64,000 bases of DNA from Lachnospiraceae bacterium (GTDB taxonomy: Bacteria > Bacillota > Clostridia > Lachnospirales > Lachnospiraceae), in the NCBI GenBank assembly GCA_902363835.1, contig CABJBM010000018.1:86694-150693 (forward strand), in the 5' to 3' direction. The stretch's first letter is position 1; every line of letters begins with the position of its first letter. Under the pieces are notes generated by a model. It was given only the letters and a program-made list of their open reading frames with translations. It ran no database searches and was not told the DNA's origin. Position numbers and translations under genes: made by a program. Of this stretch, positions 45,250 to 54,500 are shown one piece after another.

Positions 45250-46536
45250 TTAAACTAATTTTGCTTCTGCAACAAGAAAATCTACTGCTTCCTGAACTGC
45301 CAGATCTTCCTTCATCTGCTGAATACCGCTCTCGCCAAGAGATTCTTTCACCATGGAGGCTTCCATCTTGTAAGCTTCTGCCATGCTTGCGATTTCTTTC
45401 TCAACTGCTTCATCAGAAGCAGTGATGTTCTCTGCTTTTACAACTGCTTCCAGTACCAGTCTTGTCTGGATCCTCTTAAGAGCCTGAGGTCTCATCTGCT
45501 CTTTTAAGGACTGGAGCGTCATGCCTGTAAATTTCATGTACTGGTCAAGAGACAGGCCCTGGCTCTGCATTCTTCTTGCATAGTCATTAACCATGTTGTT
45601 CACCTGGCTGTCAATCATTGGCTCAGGAATTTCCATGGCAGAATTTTCAACAACCTTTTCTACCACACGGTCTTCGTTCTCTGTTGCCGCTGCTTTTTCT
45701 TTTCTTAAAGAAACCTTTTCCCTGATGTCGTTCTTGTACTCTTCTAATGTCTCAAACTCAGAAACTTCACTTGCAAACTCGTCGTTTAATTCAGGAAGTT
45801 CTTTTCTCTTGATTTCTTTTACTGTTACCTTAAATAAAGCCGGCTTTCCTGCCAGTTCTGTTGCATGATATTCATTTGGGAAGGTTACGTTGACTTCGCA
45901 CTCTTCGCCGAGATTCTTGCCGATCAGCTGTTCTTCAAAGGTATCAATAAAGGAGTGGGAACCAATGGTAAGGGGATAGTCCTCACCCTTGCCGCCTTCA
46001 AATGTCTTTCCGTCTACAAAGCCCTCAAAGTTGATGACTGTCTGATCGCCATCCTCTACGGCTCTGTCCTCTACGGTGATAAGTCTGGAATTCTGTTCCT
46101 GAACTCTCTTTAATTCGGCATCAATATCTTCCTCAGTCACTTCGGCAGATGCCTTAGTCACTTCAATTCCCTTATACTCGCCCAAAGTCACTTCCGGCTT
46201 AACAGCAACAGTTGCTGTATAGATGAGGGTCTTTCCTTTTTCTACCTGCACAATGTCAATTTCAGGTCTGGAAACGATATCCAGTCCGCTTTCTTCCGCT
46301 GCATCACCATATGTTGCATCAAGAGCTTCATTTACTGCATCTTCATATAAAATGCCTGCTCCATACATCTTCTCAACCATGGCCTGAGGAGCTTTCCCTT
46401 TTCTGAAACCAGGGATGTTGAATCTGCCCTTATTCTTATTGTAAGCTGCGCTAAGAGCCTTGTCAAACTCCTCCGCCGATACTTCTACCGTTAATTTTGC
46501 CATGTTCTTTTCTAATTTTTCTACTTGTAAACTCAT
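45250..46536 (-). CDS. tig: Trigger factor (ribosome-associated chaperone and prolyl isomerase)
   Basis: 428 residues. The N-terminal ribosome-binding domain includes the signature FNIPGFRKGKAP. A FKBP-like domain follows (AVEDGDQTVINFEGFVDGKTFEGGKGEDYPLTIGSHSFIDTFEEQL), then the helical C-terminal chaperone arms. Binds nascent chains at the tunnel exit. First gene of the cluster, as in most Firmicutes. AAGGAGGAA precedes the ATG. Confidence 0.95.
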   Translation of the reverse strand: MSLQVEKLEKNMAKLTVEVSAEEFDKALSAAYNKNKGRFNIPGFRKGKAPQAMVEKMYGAGILYEDAVNEALDATYGDAAEESGLDIVSRPEIDIVQVEKGKTLIYTATVAVKPEVTLGEYKGIEVTKASAEVTEEDIDAELKRVQEQNSRLITVEDRAVEDGDQTVINFEGFVDGKTFEGGKGEDYPLTIGSHSFIDTFEEQLIGKNLGEECEVNVTFPNEYHATELAGKPALFKVTVKEIKRKELPELNDEFASEVSEFETLEEYKNDIREKVSLRKEKAAATENEDRVVEKVVENSAMEIPEPMIDSQVNNMVNDYARRMQSQGLSLDQYMKFTGMTLQSLKEQMRPQALKRIQTRLVLEAVVKAENITASDEAVEKEIASMAEAYKMEASMVKESLGESGIQQMKEDLAVQEAVDFLVAEAKLV

Positions 46537-46602
46537 TAAAGGGTTCCTCCTTGAAATATATGTGAACCGCCAAATCGACAGGGCGTTACACTTCAGTTTA
46601 AC

Positions 46603-46611
46603 ATTATAACA
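46603..46611 (-). promoter_or_regulatory. Extended -10 promoter element of tig
   Basis: Minus strand TGTTATAAT: a perfect TATAAT (46608-46603) with the TGn extension. The -35 is weak, which is common for extended -10 promoters. It lies 67 bases before the ATG. Confidence 0.6.
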
Positions 46612-46649
46612 TACTCGTCCCGTAAATTCCAGTACTATTTACGATTAAA

Positions 46650-49625
46650 TCAGGTTTTTCCTGAAAACTCCTGCATTCTCTTTACAATGTAGGGGTCAAG
46701 GGGTCTGATCTCCATTTGTGGTCTGGCAATATAATATCCCTGGAACAGGAAAACCCCGCAATCCATAAGAAATTCCAGCTCTTCCGGAGTTTCCACCCCC
46801 TCTGCCAGGACACTGATTCGGTTTTGTTCCGCAAAGTCCAAAAGGCTCCTTAAGATGATCTGGCGGTTAGGGTCTTCATGGATCCGTCTTACCAGATTGA
46901 TATCCACCTTAATGATATCCGGTCTCATGCGCAGAAGAATGGCTTCGCTGTTATATCCTGTTCCAAAATCATCAACAGCCACCTGCCCTTTCCACTGCCT
47001 TGCCATATCAATCTTACGCTCCATGAAGTCATTGCCTGCCGGTTCTCCTTCCGTCATTTCAATGACGATCCGGTGGAGCAGCTCTCCGTAACTTTTTTCC
47101 AGCTCCGCCTGTTCCCCTTCCGTTATGCAGACACTGGCAATGGAATTGATGAAAAGCTTCTCATCCTCTCCTAAGTGTCCCGTCTCAATCTCCGCCATAA
47201 CGGCCCTAAGGCCTGCAAACCATGTGAGGGTTTCCATCTGGGGAAGCTTTGCCTGGGCCCTTGCCAGATTCAAAACCTCACTGATCCCTTTTATGTTTAT
47301 GAATTCCGGACGCATGAGCAGTTCATAGCCGTAGACCCTTCCTTCCCTTGTTGCAATTGGCTGAAATGCAAAGCGAACCTCTTTTTTGTCCAGCATCCGG
47401 TTAAGCTCCTCACTGCCCACAAGCATATAGGAATTATGAGTATACTCCTTAAAATCAAACTCCTTTACATTGCCTTTTACGCTGTGTTTTACCATGTACA
47501 TGGCAAAATCCGCATAAGTAAACAGAGTTTCAAAATCCCCGGCATCATCCGGATACCAGGAAAGCCCTCCTGATACGCGGATGGGAAACTGATATCCCCC
47601 TTCTGTGCTCAGACTGAATTTTTGAATATGTTTCATAAATTCCCGGACCTTTTCTCTGATCTCTTCCTTTTCATCCGCTTCCAGAAAAGTGACGAATTCA
47701 TCTCCTGAATATCTGGCCACGATTCCGCCTCTTTCTGAAAACAGCTTTAAGCAGCCGGCAAACAGGACAATATACCGGTCACCTTCATCATGACCGTATG
47801 TATCATTAATATACTTTAAATTATCCAAATCCCACATAACAAGTGCGGAAAGCTTCTTTTTCTTCTTTTTTATAGCAGCTTCCACCTGTTCCCGAAATGC
47901 CCTCCGGTTGTAAAGATCTGTCAGCAGGTCAAAATTTCTTTCCCTCTCCAGCTTTTCCTTTTCTTCCACATCCGCAGTTACATCCGAGCACACGCCCAGG
48001 ATCAGCCCCTTTTTTGATCCGTCCAGAATAAATTCCACCCACCTGGTCCCATCCGTGCTTTCCAGGCGCTGCAGGATATGGTCTCCTTTTATTTTAATTC
48101 CGGTAAAGGTCTGTTCCATGTATTTCTTGAACTTTTCTGTTTTTATATAACAATATGGTTCCTCCATGTTGCCCCAGCCCAGCATCTCAAACAAAGACCT
48201 GCTGCAGAACACCCGGTCAGCCTCTTCCTCGTATTCAAATACACCGATAAGAACATTGGCATGTTCCAGGATGCTGGAAATCTTTGAGGATGCCCTTTCC
48301 ACATCCCTGTTCAGCTGTTCAATGGTTTCCGTCAGCTCATCGATTTCCCTGATATGTATCCGGTTAAGGGAAAGTCCTCTGCTTCCTGATTTCCCTCTTA
48401 ACTCCAGGATCAGCCTGCGGATGGGCTCTGTCATGATCTTTCCTATGACAAACGCTCCTAACAAGCTGAATACAAGGGGCACCACCATGGAACTGAAAAG
48501 CATGCGGCGGATGGCATTGTAAAAGGAAAGCAGATCCTTCTGGCGTGCAATGCCTGCCAATACCCACTCTTCCCGTTCAAAAGGACTGTAATTTCCGTAA
48601 ACATCAAGGCTTCTTATGCTGGCGTACCACTTAGTCCCTTCCGAGGACTTTAGTTCGCTGATTCTTTCTTCCTCATTTTCCTCATAATGAATCCTTGAAC
48701 TTTCATTGAAATACTGGTTATACAAATATCCGGAATACGCTACCGGAACAATGGTTTTTGCCTCCTTATTCCGGATGCCCAAAAGCCAGCACTCTTCAAA
48801 GCTTCCGTTTGTCTGATTTTCTCCCATGATCTGTTCCAGCTGGTTTAAGGTCATTTCCAGCCCATATACCCCCACAATGGCCCCGTCATTAAGAATAATG
48901 GGGATGGAATAGGTTATGATCGGCATATCCCTGGGGCTTAAGCGGAAAGGAAAACTTAAATAAGCAAATTTCATGGAATCATCGGCTGATGCCTGATTCT
49001 GGACCGCCATGAAATACGGTTTTTTATAAAAAGCAAAGGCTTTGGCATCCTCACTTTCCTGAAAACCAAGCTCCCAAAAGGAATCCAGGGGAATGTTATA
49101 TTTTTCCGCTATGGAGGGCAGCCCTCTTTCCATGAGGAGAGAAGAATTGTCCTTTAAATATCCTCCTGAATTGGAATTGCGCAGGTAAAAGCCCGCTTTC
49201 ATTTCAACCGGGCTGTTCTTGGCCGCCGGGCCGTTTAAGACCATGAAAATTCCTGTAGCATGGCTTAAATGAAGCATTTCTATGGACTTTTCCATGATTT
49301 TATCAACAATTTTCCTGTTCAGTATGTAATCTGCAGAAATGTCTTTTGGCTGTCGTTTTTCACTATCCAGCACCTGTTGGATCCCGGCAGTAATGAAATC
49401 GGAATTATTAAACATGATGACCCAATGGTGAAGAGTTTCCTTTTCCAGCCCCAGCTTCATGTTTTCCGTATTTTCGCTTAATATATGGATTTCATTATTC
49501 TTTAATTTGATAGAAACTCCGCCAAACAGCACCAGCCCTGCAATGACCGCCGCCTGCAGGACCAACAAAATGAGCAATGGTCCCAGCAGCTGAGTGCGAA
49601 TGGATTCACTTCTCTTGTTCTTCAT
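46650..49625 (-). CDS. Membrane GGDEF-EAL protein with Cache-like sensor (c-di-GMP turnover)
   Basis: 991 residues. A membrane segment near residues 13-33, an extracellular Cache-like sensor to about 365, a second membrane segment, a PAS-like region, GGDEF (ARYSGDEFVTF) and EAL (GYELLMRPEF). The EAL residues look complete (INS, EMTEGE, DDFGTGYNS, KVD, EGVET, FQGYY), so phosphodiesterase activity is likely. The GGDEF motif is SGDEF without a clear RxxD inhibitory site. It lies 3 bases after a solute-binding lipoprotein gene, suggesting that protein presents a ligand to the sensor. Confidence 0.9.
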   Translation of the reverse strand: MKNKRSESIRTQLLGPLLILLVLQAAVIAGLVLFGGVSIKLKNNEIHILSENTENMKLGLEKETLHHWVIMFNNSDFITAGIQQVLDSEKRQPKDISADYILNRKIVDKIMEKSIEMLHLSHATGIFMVLNGPAAKNSPVEMKAGFYLRNSNSGGYLKDNSSLLMERGLPSIAEKYNIPLDSFWELGFQESEDAKAFAFYKKPYFMAVQNQASADDSMKFAYLSFPFRLSPRDMPIITYSIPIILNDGAIVGVYGLEMTLNQLEQIMGENQTNGSFEECWLLGIRNKEAKTIVPVAYSGYLYNQYFNESSRIHYEENEEERISELKSSEGTKWYASIRSLDVYGNYSPFEREEWVLAGIARQKDLLSFYNAIRRMLFSSMVVPLVFSLLGAFVIGKIMTEPIRRLILELRGKSGSRGLSLNRIHIREIDELTETIEQLNRDVERASSKISSILEHANVLIGVFEYEEEADRVFCSRSLFEMLGWGNMEEPYCYIKTEKFKKYMEQTFTGIKIKGDHILQRLESTDGTRWVEFILDGSKKGLILGVCSDVTADVEEKEKLERERNFDLLTDLYNRRAFREQVEAAIKKKKKKLSALVMWDLDNLKYINDTYGHDEGDRYIVLFAGCLKLFSERGGIVARYSGDEFVTFLEADEKEEIREKVREFMKHIQKFSLSTEGGYQFPIRVSGGLSWYPDDAGDFETLFTYADFAMYMVKHSVKGNVKEFDFKEYTHNSYMLVGSEELNRMLDKKEVRFAFQPIATREGRVYGYELLMRPEFINIKGISEVLNLARAQAKLPQMETLTWFAGLRAVMAEIETGHLGEDEKLFINSIASVCITEGEQAELEKSYGELLHRIVIEMTEGEPAGNDFMERKIDMARQWKGQVAVDDFGTGYNSEAILLRMRPDIIKVDINLVRRIHEDPNRQIILRSLLDFAEQNRISVLAEGVETPEELEFLMDCGVFLFQGYYIARPQMEIRPLDPYIVKRMQEFSGKT

Positions 49626-49628
49626 ATA

Positions 49629-51074
49629 TTACTCTCCGGCAATCGCTTCCAACTTCCCCATTGTATCCCTATACCAGTTATCAAAATTCTCCTCTGTCAC
49701 AAAATTTGCAACTGCATTTTCTCTTTTAACTCCCTGATCCATGAGAGCGCGTATTTGGTTATAATCTTCTTTTGCCTTTAAAGCCATTGTGGAATTCAGT
49801 ACACTTCTGGCACGGTCACCTCCTTTAAAGGGCTTTGAAGTATAAAGCCTGTACTGGTTAGCCGTATCAAGGCCGATCAAAAGGTTTTGTGATGCCGCGC
49901 TGTTCTCACCGGCTTCTGCCAGGAAGGGTATTAACAGCTCCTGATTCCCGGCTGCCTTCTTCACCGGAAGATAACCGGAACCAACGGCAAACTCCACGTT
50001 CTGCTCCACATTGGTAAACCATTTCAAGAAAAGCGTTGCCGCATACTCCCGCTTTTCCTCAGATTTAAATACCATCATACCGGCTCCCTGCTGAACTGCA
50101 CAGGGAACAGATCCCTCAAAATTGGGAAGAGGGTAAAGTTTGCTCTCTATGACGTAATTGGTACCATCCTCAAGGGTCACTGAGGTTGGAAAATAAGCGA
50201 TTCCGCTGGTCGCTCCCACAAAGGCCGCCAGATGTCCTGTCTTTACATCATCGCTCCGGAATTTCCCGTAGGAGCCAAAATACCCGTTTACATAGGGAAC
50301 ATAATAGTTATCCCACAGCTTTCGCATGGTTGGCTTATCAAAATCCAGAACAATCGTTCCATCTATTACTTTAAAAATCTCATGGCCCAGCTGAAAGCTG
50401 CCGATGATCATATAATTGGCAAAGGCATCTCTTCCAAAAAAGGCTTTTCCGTCATCCGGAGTCTCAGTCAGGCTGTCCGTCCATTTGTAATAGGTCTCTG
50501 CCACCCGGGTAATTCCTTCCCAGGTGGAAAGAGCCTCCTCCGTCACTCCTGTTGCCTCTGCAAACTTATCCCAGTCCGTCTTATTCACAGTAAGGATTTC
50601 CGTGGATTTTGCAATAGGAAATACCTTAATGGCCCCTGTGCTGTCAAACTTGCCTTCTTCCATATAGGCATCCACATATTCCAATATTTCCTCAGAAGTC
50701 AGATAGCTGCTTAAATCCGCTGCCAATCCCTTTTGATCCACTTCGTATACTTTATCCGCGTAGGCAGAAAATACGTCAGGCAGGGGCTCTGACCCGATCT
50801 TCTTATCAATGCTCTCATTGATAAGAGTGCTTAGCTCGTCAATGCTTCCCTTATTAAACGCCTTGATAATGATCCCCTTTCCTCTTCCTTCGTTTTCATT
50901 AAATTCCTGCACCAAACGATCAAATTCTTCCTTCTGGACTCCATTGTAATAATGCCAGATGGTAATGGTAACCGGATTCTTTTCCGACAGTCCATATGGG
51001 TTCTTCTTTTCACAGCCAGTAAGCAGTCCGATGAAAACAGCCGCCAGAACCGGCAATAACCATTTTTCTTTCAT
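49629..51074 (-). CDS. Extracellular solute-binding lipoprotein, family 1, linked to the GGDEF-EAL gene
   Basis: 481 residues. Signal peptide and lipobox LTGC (Cys21). Family 1 features: VTITIWHYYNGVQKEEFDRLVQEFNE at the N-terminus and MALKAKEDYNQIRALMDQG near the end. Such proteins normally serve carbohydrate ABC transporters, but no permease or ATPase gene is nearby. The start is 15 bases after the DJ-1 gene. Sensing rather than uptake is inferred. Confidence 0.88.
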   Translation of the reverse strand: MKEKWLLPVLAAVFIGLLTGCEKKNPYGLSEKNPVTITIWHYYNGVQKEEFDRLVQEFNENEGRGKGIIIKAFNKGSIDELSTLINESIDKKIGSEPLPDVFSAYADKVYEVDQKGLAADLSSYLTSEEILEYVDAYMEEGKFDSTGAIKVFPIAKSTEILTVNKTDWDKFAEATGVTEEALSTWEGITRVAETYYKWTDSLTETPDDGKAFFGRDAFANYMIIGSFQLGHEIFKVIDGTIVLDFDKPTMRKLWDNYYVPYVNGYFGSYGKFRSDDVKTGHLAAFVGATSGIAYFPTSVTLEDGTNYVIESKLYPLPNFEGSVPCAVQQGAGMMVFKSEEKREYAATLFLKWFTNVEQNVEFAVGSGYLPVKKAAGNQELLIPFLAEAGENSAASQNLLIGLDTANQYRLYTSKPFKGGDRARSVLNSTMALKAKEDYNQIRALMDQGVKRENAVANFVTEENFDNWYRDTMGKLEAIAGE

Positions 51075-51089
51075 ACGCTCACCTGCCTA

Positions 51090-51650
51090 TTACATGGAAA
51101 TTTGGTCGTACTGGATTGCCTCCTTTACCTGGCGGGCATGATTCTCATCCGTCAGAAGCCCCAGAAGTTCAATTCCCATATCCAGCGCATACCCCAGCCC
51201 CCTGGCAGTGGTTATATTTCCGTCGGTAACAACCCCCTGTTTTGTATACAAAGCCCCTGTCAGCTGGGATTCAAAGCCGGGAAAGCAGGTTGCTTTTTTT
51301 CCTTCCAAAATGCCAAGACTTCCCAAAATACTTGGAGCCGCACAAATGGCCGCAATTCTCCTGTTCTCTAAGTGGGCTTGTTTCAAGGAGTCCAACAGCC
51401 CCTCATGAGCGCCTAAATTCCTGGTCCCCGGCATTCCGCCGGGAAGAAAGAGAACATCAGCATCCTTACAGTCCACTTCTGAAAATTCAAAATCCGCCTG
51501 AATTTTTATCTGGTGGGCGCTTGTCACATCCCGCTTCCCGGTAACGGAAACAAGGGACACCTCCTGGCCGCCCCTTTTTAAAATGTCCACAACTGCCAAT
51601 AACTCCACTTCTTCTGATCCGTCAGCTAAAAACGCATATACTTTTCCCAT
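51090..51650 (-). CDS. DJ-1/PfpI family protein
   Basis: 186 residues. The nucleophile elbow IAAICAAPSILG carries the conserved Cys, and FLPGGMPGTRNL the preceding Glu-region loop. Relatives are glyoxalase/deglycase-like or chaperone-like enzymes or thiazole-related YajL; the exact function is open. It is placed in an operon of sensory proteins, 1 base after the MglB-like gene. AAAGGAGAAG precedes the ATG. Confidence 0.9.
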   Translation of the reverse strand: MGKVYAFLADGSEEVELLAVVDILKRGGQEVSLVSVTGKRDVTSAHQIKIQADFEFSEVDCKDADVLFLPGGMPGTRNLGAHEGLLDSLKQAHLENRRIAAICAAPSILGSLGILEGKKATCFPGFESQLTGALYTKQGVVTDGNITTARGLGYALDMGIELLGLLTDENHARQVKEAIQYDQISM

Positions 51651-51651
51651 T

Positions 51652-52716
51652 TTAATCTTCTCCTTTTACCGTATGAAAGGTACTGATTGCAGTGATCTTG
51701 ATATAATCCACCTGATACCTTGTGTCCACCTCTTCCCCGTCAATCATTTTTACCAAAGTATCAGCTGCTGTCTGTGATTGCCCCTCATGATCATTTAAAA
51801 CAGTGCCCGTTATCTTTCCTTCTTTAATATACTTTACCGTATCCTGAAGGGCATCCACCCCTACCAGGTAAATATCCTTTCCAGGCACGCGGCCCGCCTC
51901 TTCCACGGCCTCCAGAGCACCGTTTACCATGGAATCATTGTTACAGAAAATCACCTCGATCCTGCTGCCAAAGGAAGCAAGCGCCTCTTGTGCCAGCTTT
52001 TTTCCTTCATCCTTATTCCAGTTTCCATTGCCGGAAAACAGCTTTTCTGTCTTTATTCCCCCTTCTTCCAGAGCTTTAATGGAATACTCTGTCCTGTAAA
52101 GGCTGTCTTCATTGCCTTCTTCCCCCATGAGCATGACATAGGATACCACTCCATCGCTGTTTAAATCCCCTTGATCAGGCGTTTCCAGGATGATTTCTCC
52201 CTGATAAGTTCCTGCCTGCCTGGAATCTGTGCCAATGCATGACACTGCCATGTGTTTTTCCTCCCACCGCTTCTGTTCCTCCTCTTTTGGCTCCCTGTTA
52301 ATAAAAACCAAAGGAATTCCTGCCTTGCTGCAGGCGTCCGCAAGCGCTCCTGCAGCCGTCATCTCCACAGGGTTTATAATGATTCCGTCACATCCGTCTG
52401 AAATAAACTGGTTCACCTGCCTGTCCTGCTCTTTCTGGTCTCCCCCTGCATTGCGCATGATTACCTCCGCATGATAGGTTTCTTCCAGATATTGTTTCAG
52501 TTCCAGACGATACAGCTTCATGTACGTGTCGTCATAGCGGTATATGCTCACTCCGATCTTAGGGCCTGTCTCCTCAGGAACCACTTCCGTGCCTGCTTCT
52601 GATGCGGAGCTTTCCCTGGTATCCTTTTTCTCCTCCCGGGGAGCGCAGCCACAAATCTGGAACGCAGTCCAAATAATCAGAAAAAACAAAAAAATTCCTT
52701 TACTTAACCGTTTCAT
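51652..52716 (-). CDS. MglB-like galactose/glucose-binding lipoprotein
   Basis: 354 residues with lipobox ICGC (Cys about 24). Pattern of the galactose/glucose-binding proteins: GVSIYRYDDTYMKLYR, VFINREP and the calcium loop DLNSDGVVSYV, CNNDSMVNGALEAVE and VGVDAL. Close in layout to MglB at 56359-57483 but in a separate operon with DJ-1, solute-binding and c-di-GMP genes. It may therefore be a sugar sensor. AGGAGATTAAGG precedes the ATG. Confidence 0.88.
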   Translation of the reverse strand: MKRLSKGIFLFFLIIWTAFQICGCAPREEKKDTRESSASEAGTEVVPEETGPKIGVSIYRYDDTYMKLYRLELKQYLEETYHAEVIMRNAGGDQKEQDRQVNQFISDGCDGIIINPVEMTAAGALADACSKAGIPLVFINREPKEEEQKRWEEKHMAVSCIGTDSRQAGTYQGEIILETPDQGDLNSDGVVSYVMLMGEEGNEDSLYRTEYSIKALEEGGIKTEKLFSGNGNWNKDEGKKLAQEALASFGSRIEVIFCNNDSMVNGALEAVEEAGRVPGKDIYLVGVDALQDTVKYIKEGKITGTVLNDHEGQSQTAADTLVKMIDGEEVDTRYQVDYIKITAISTFHTVKGED

Positions 52717-52894
52717 ATCCTTAATCTCCTGAATTTCACTGTTTTTCCCATATTACCACGTTTTGGCTCTTTTGTACACCGATGAATCAAACGGATATGC
52801 ACCTTCTACTTTTTATTTTCATGTGGTATACTGACAGCATATGACAGCGCATATTATCTGGCAGCATACAACATTGAAACAGGAGGACATTCCC

Positions 52895-53347
52895 ATGGAA
52901 ATAGAACGCAAATATCTCATATCCCAGCCCCCGGCCGGTTACACCGCCTATCCCCATCACTTTATAGAGCAGGGATATCTCTCAACAGAGCCTGTTGTCC
53001 GCATTCGCAGAGAGGATGATACCTTTTACCTTACCTACAAATCAAAGGGACTTTTGGAGCGGGAGGAGTACAATCTTCCTTTGACCCGGGAATCCTATGA
53101 ACACTTAATCAAAAAGGCTGATGGTCACATCCTTACAAAAAAGCGGTATCTTATCCCTGTGGAAGGTTCGGACCATTTGACCATTGAGCTGGACGTCTTT
53201 GAAGGACGTTTTAAAGGGCTTATATTGGCTGAAGTGGAGTTTCCTGAAAGGGCGGAAGCAGAAAGCTTTATACCTCCCTCCTGGTTCGGAGAAGACGTAA
53301 CATTTTCAGGAGAATATCAAAACAGCAGGTTAAGCAGGCTGCCATAG
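52895..53347 (+). CDS. CYTH-domain protein (triphosphate tunnel metalloenzyme)
   Basis: 150 residues from the ATG at 52895 behind AGGAGGA. Starts MEIERKYLI, the ExExK metal motif of the CYTH superfamily; later charged strands (VVRIRREDDTFYLTYKSKG, IELDVFEG, LAEVEF) build the tunnel. Bacterial members hydrolyse inorganic triphosphate or act as adenylate cyclases; triphosphatase is more common in this size class. Divergent from the MglB-like operon. Confidence 0.9.
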   Translation: MEIERKYLISQPPAGYTAYPHHFIEQGYLSTEPVVRIRREDDTFYLTYKSKGLLEREEYNLPLTRESYEHLIKKADGHILTKKRYLIPVEGSDHLTIELDVFEGRFKGLILAEVEFPERAEAESFIPPSWFGEDVTFSGEYQNSRLSRLP

Positions 53348-53362
53348 CTCTATGAATAAGAT

Positions 53363-53420
53363 GAGCCGCAGGAGCCCAAAAGGATACCCTTTTTTTCCGG
53401 ACTCTTACGGCTCGTTTTTT
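53363..53420 (+). terminator. Terminator of the CYTH gene
   Basis: GAGCCG(CAGGAGCCC) pairs with (CGGACTCTTA)CGGCTC, followed by TTTTTT at 53415-53420. Confidence 0.82.
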
Positions 53421-53465
53421 CATTTATTTTTCTTTAAGAAACGGATGTTGTCATCAATGAGGAAA

Positions 53466-54500
53466 CTACTTCTTTGCAATGTATTTTCTGATATCCAGAG
53501 CAATGGCAACTACGATAACGATTCCCTGTGCAATGTACTGGTAGTTTGTATCAACTCCCAGATACTGCAAACAGGTTTTTAAGATCTCAAATACCAGCAC
53601 TCCGATGAGAACGCCGGATACTTTACCAATACCGCCGTTTACAGACACGCCTCCAATGGTACATGCTGCAATGGCTTCCAGCTCCCAGCCCATTCCCATA
53701 TTAACGGAGGAACCGCCGGACTTTGCGCCTACAAGGAAGCCTCCCAATGCGTAAAGGGCTGCTGCAGTTACATAAATGATGATTTTTGTTTTCTTTGTAT
53801 TAACGCCGGAAACTTCTGCTGCCTGCTCGTTTCCACCGATGGCATACATGTATTTGCCGTGAGGTGTCTTGTTATAAACAAACCAGATCACAAGCCCAAT
53901 TGCAAGGGCGATCAAAAACAGATAAGGAACCACTCCAAAAAGCCTGCCCTTTGCCACCTCCGTATAAGCCGCACGGTAACCGCCGATGGGAGTTGCATTG
54001 GTATAAACAAGGCAAACACCGTAAACAATCAGCTGCATGCCAAGAGTTCCGATAAAGGCCGGAACCTGAAGAAAGGAAACCACCATACCATTGATCAGGC
54101 CGAAAATTGCACAGACAGCGATACAGATCAGCAGCACGACAAATACCCACCAGATTCCGAAATCAGGAAGATTTGGGAAGAATTTTCCGCTGTAACCCGG
54201 TTTCTGAAGCAAAGTACCTGCAAGGCAGGCAGAAAGTCCTACCATACGTCCGGCGGAAAGGTCCGTACCTCTTGTAATCAGACAGCCAGAAACGCCGCAG
54301 GCAATGATGAAACGGGGCGCTACGTTTAAAGCAATGTTCTTTAAGTTATCAGGGGTGCCAAAAGATGGCTGCTTAATTGCCGTAAAGATAGCCAGCATGA
54401 TGAGAACAACGATGATTCCATTATTTATAAGGAAATCCTTTACATTAACCTTTTTTGTTTGCATAGGTAAATCTTTTGCATTAATTTTCTTTGCTGTCAT
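53466..54500 (-). CDS. mglC: Galactose/methyl-galactoside ABC transporter permease MglC
   Basis: 344 residues with about ten membrane segments and the sugar-permease motifs (GCLITRGTDLSAGRMVGLSACLAGTL, AEVSGVNTKKTKIIIYVTAAALYALGG). The ATG overlaps the mglA stop by 4 bases with AGGAGG inside mglA. Forms the membrane channel with MglA. Last gene of mglB-mglA-mglC. Confidence 0.93.
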   Translation of the reverse strand: MTAKKINAKDLPMQTKKVNVKDFLINNGIIVVLIMLAIFTAIKQPSFGTPDNLKNIALNVAPRFIIACGVSGCLITRGTDLSAGRMVGLSACLAGTLLQKPGYSGKFFPNLPDFGIWWVFVVLLICIAVCAIFGLINGMVVSFLQVPAFIGTLGMQLIVYGVCLVYTNATPIGGYRAAYTEVAKGRLFGVVPYLFLIALAIGLVIWFVYNKTPHGKYMYAIGGNEQAAEVSGVNTKKTKIIIYVTAAALYALGGFLVGAKSGGSSVNMGMGWELEAIAACTIGGVSVNGGIGKVSGVLIGVLVFEILKTCLQYLGVDTNYQYIAQGIVIVVAIALDIRKYIAKK

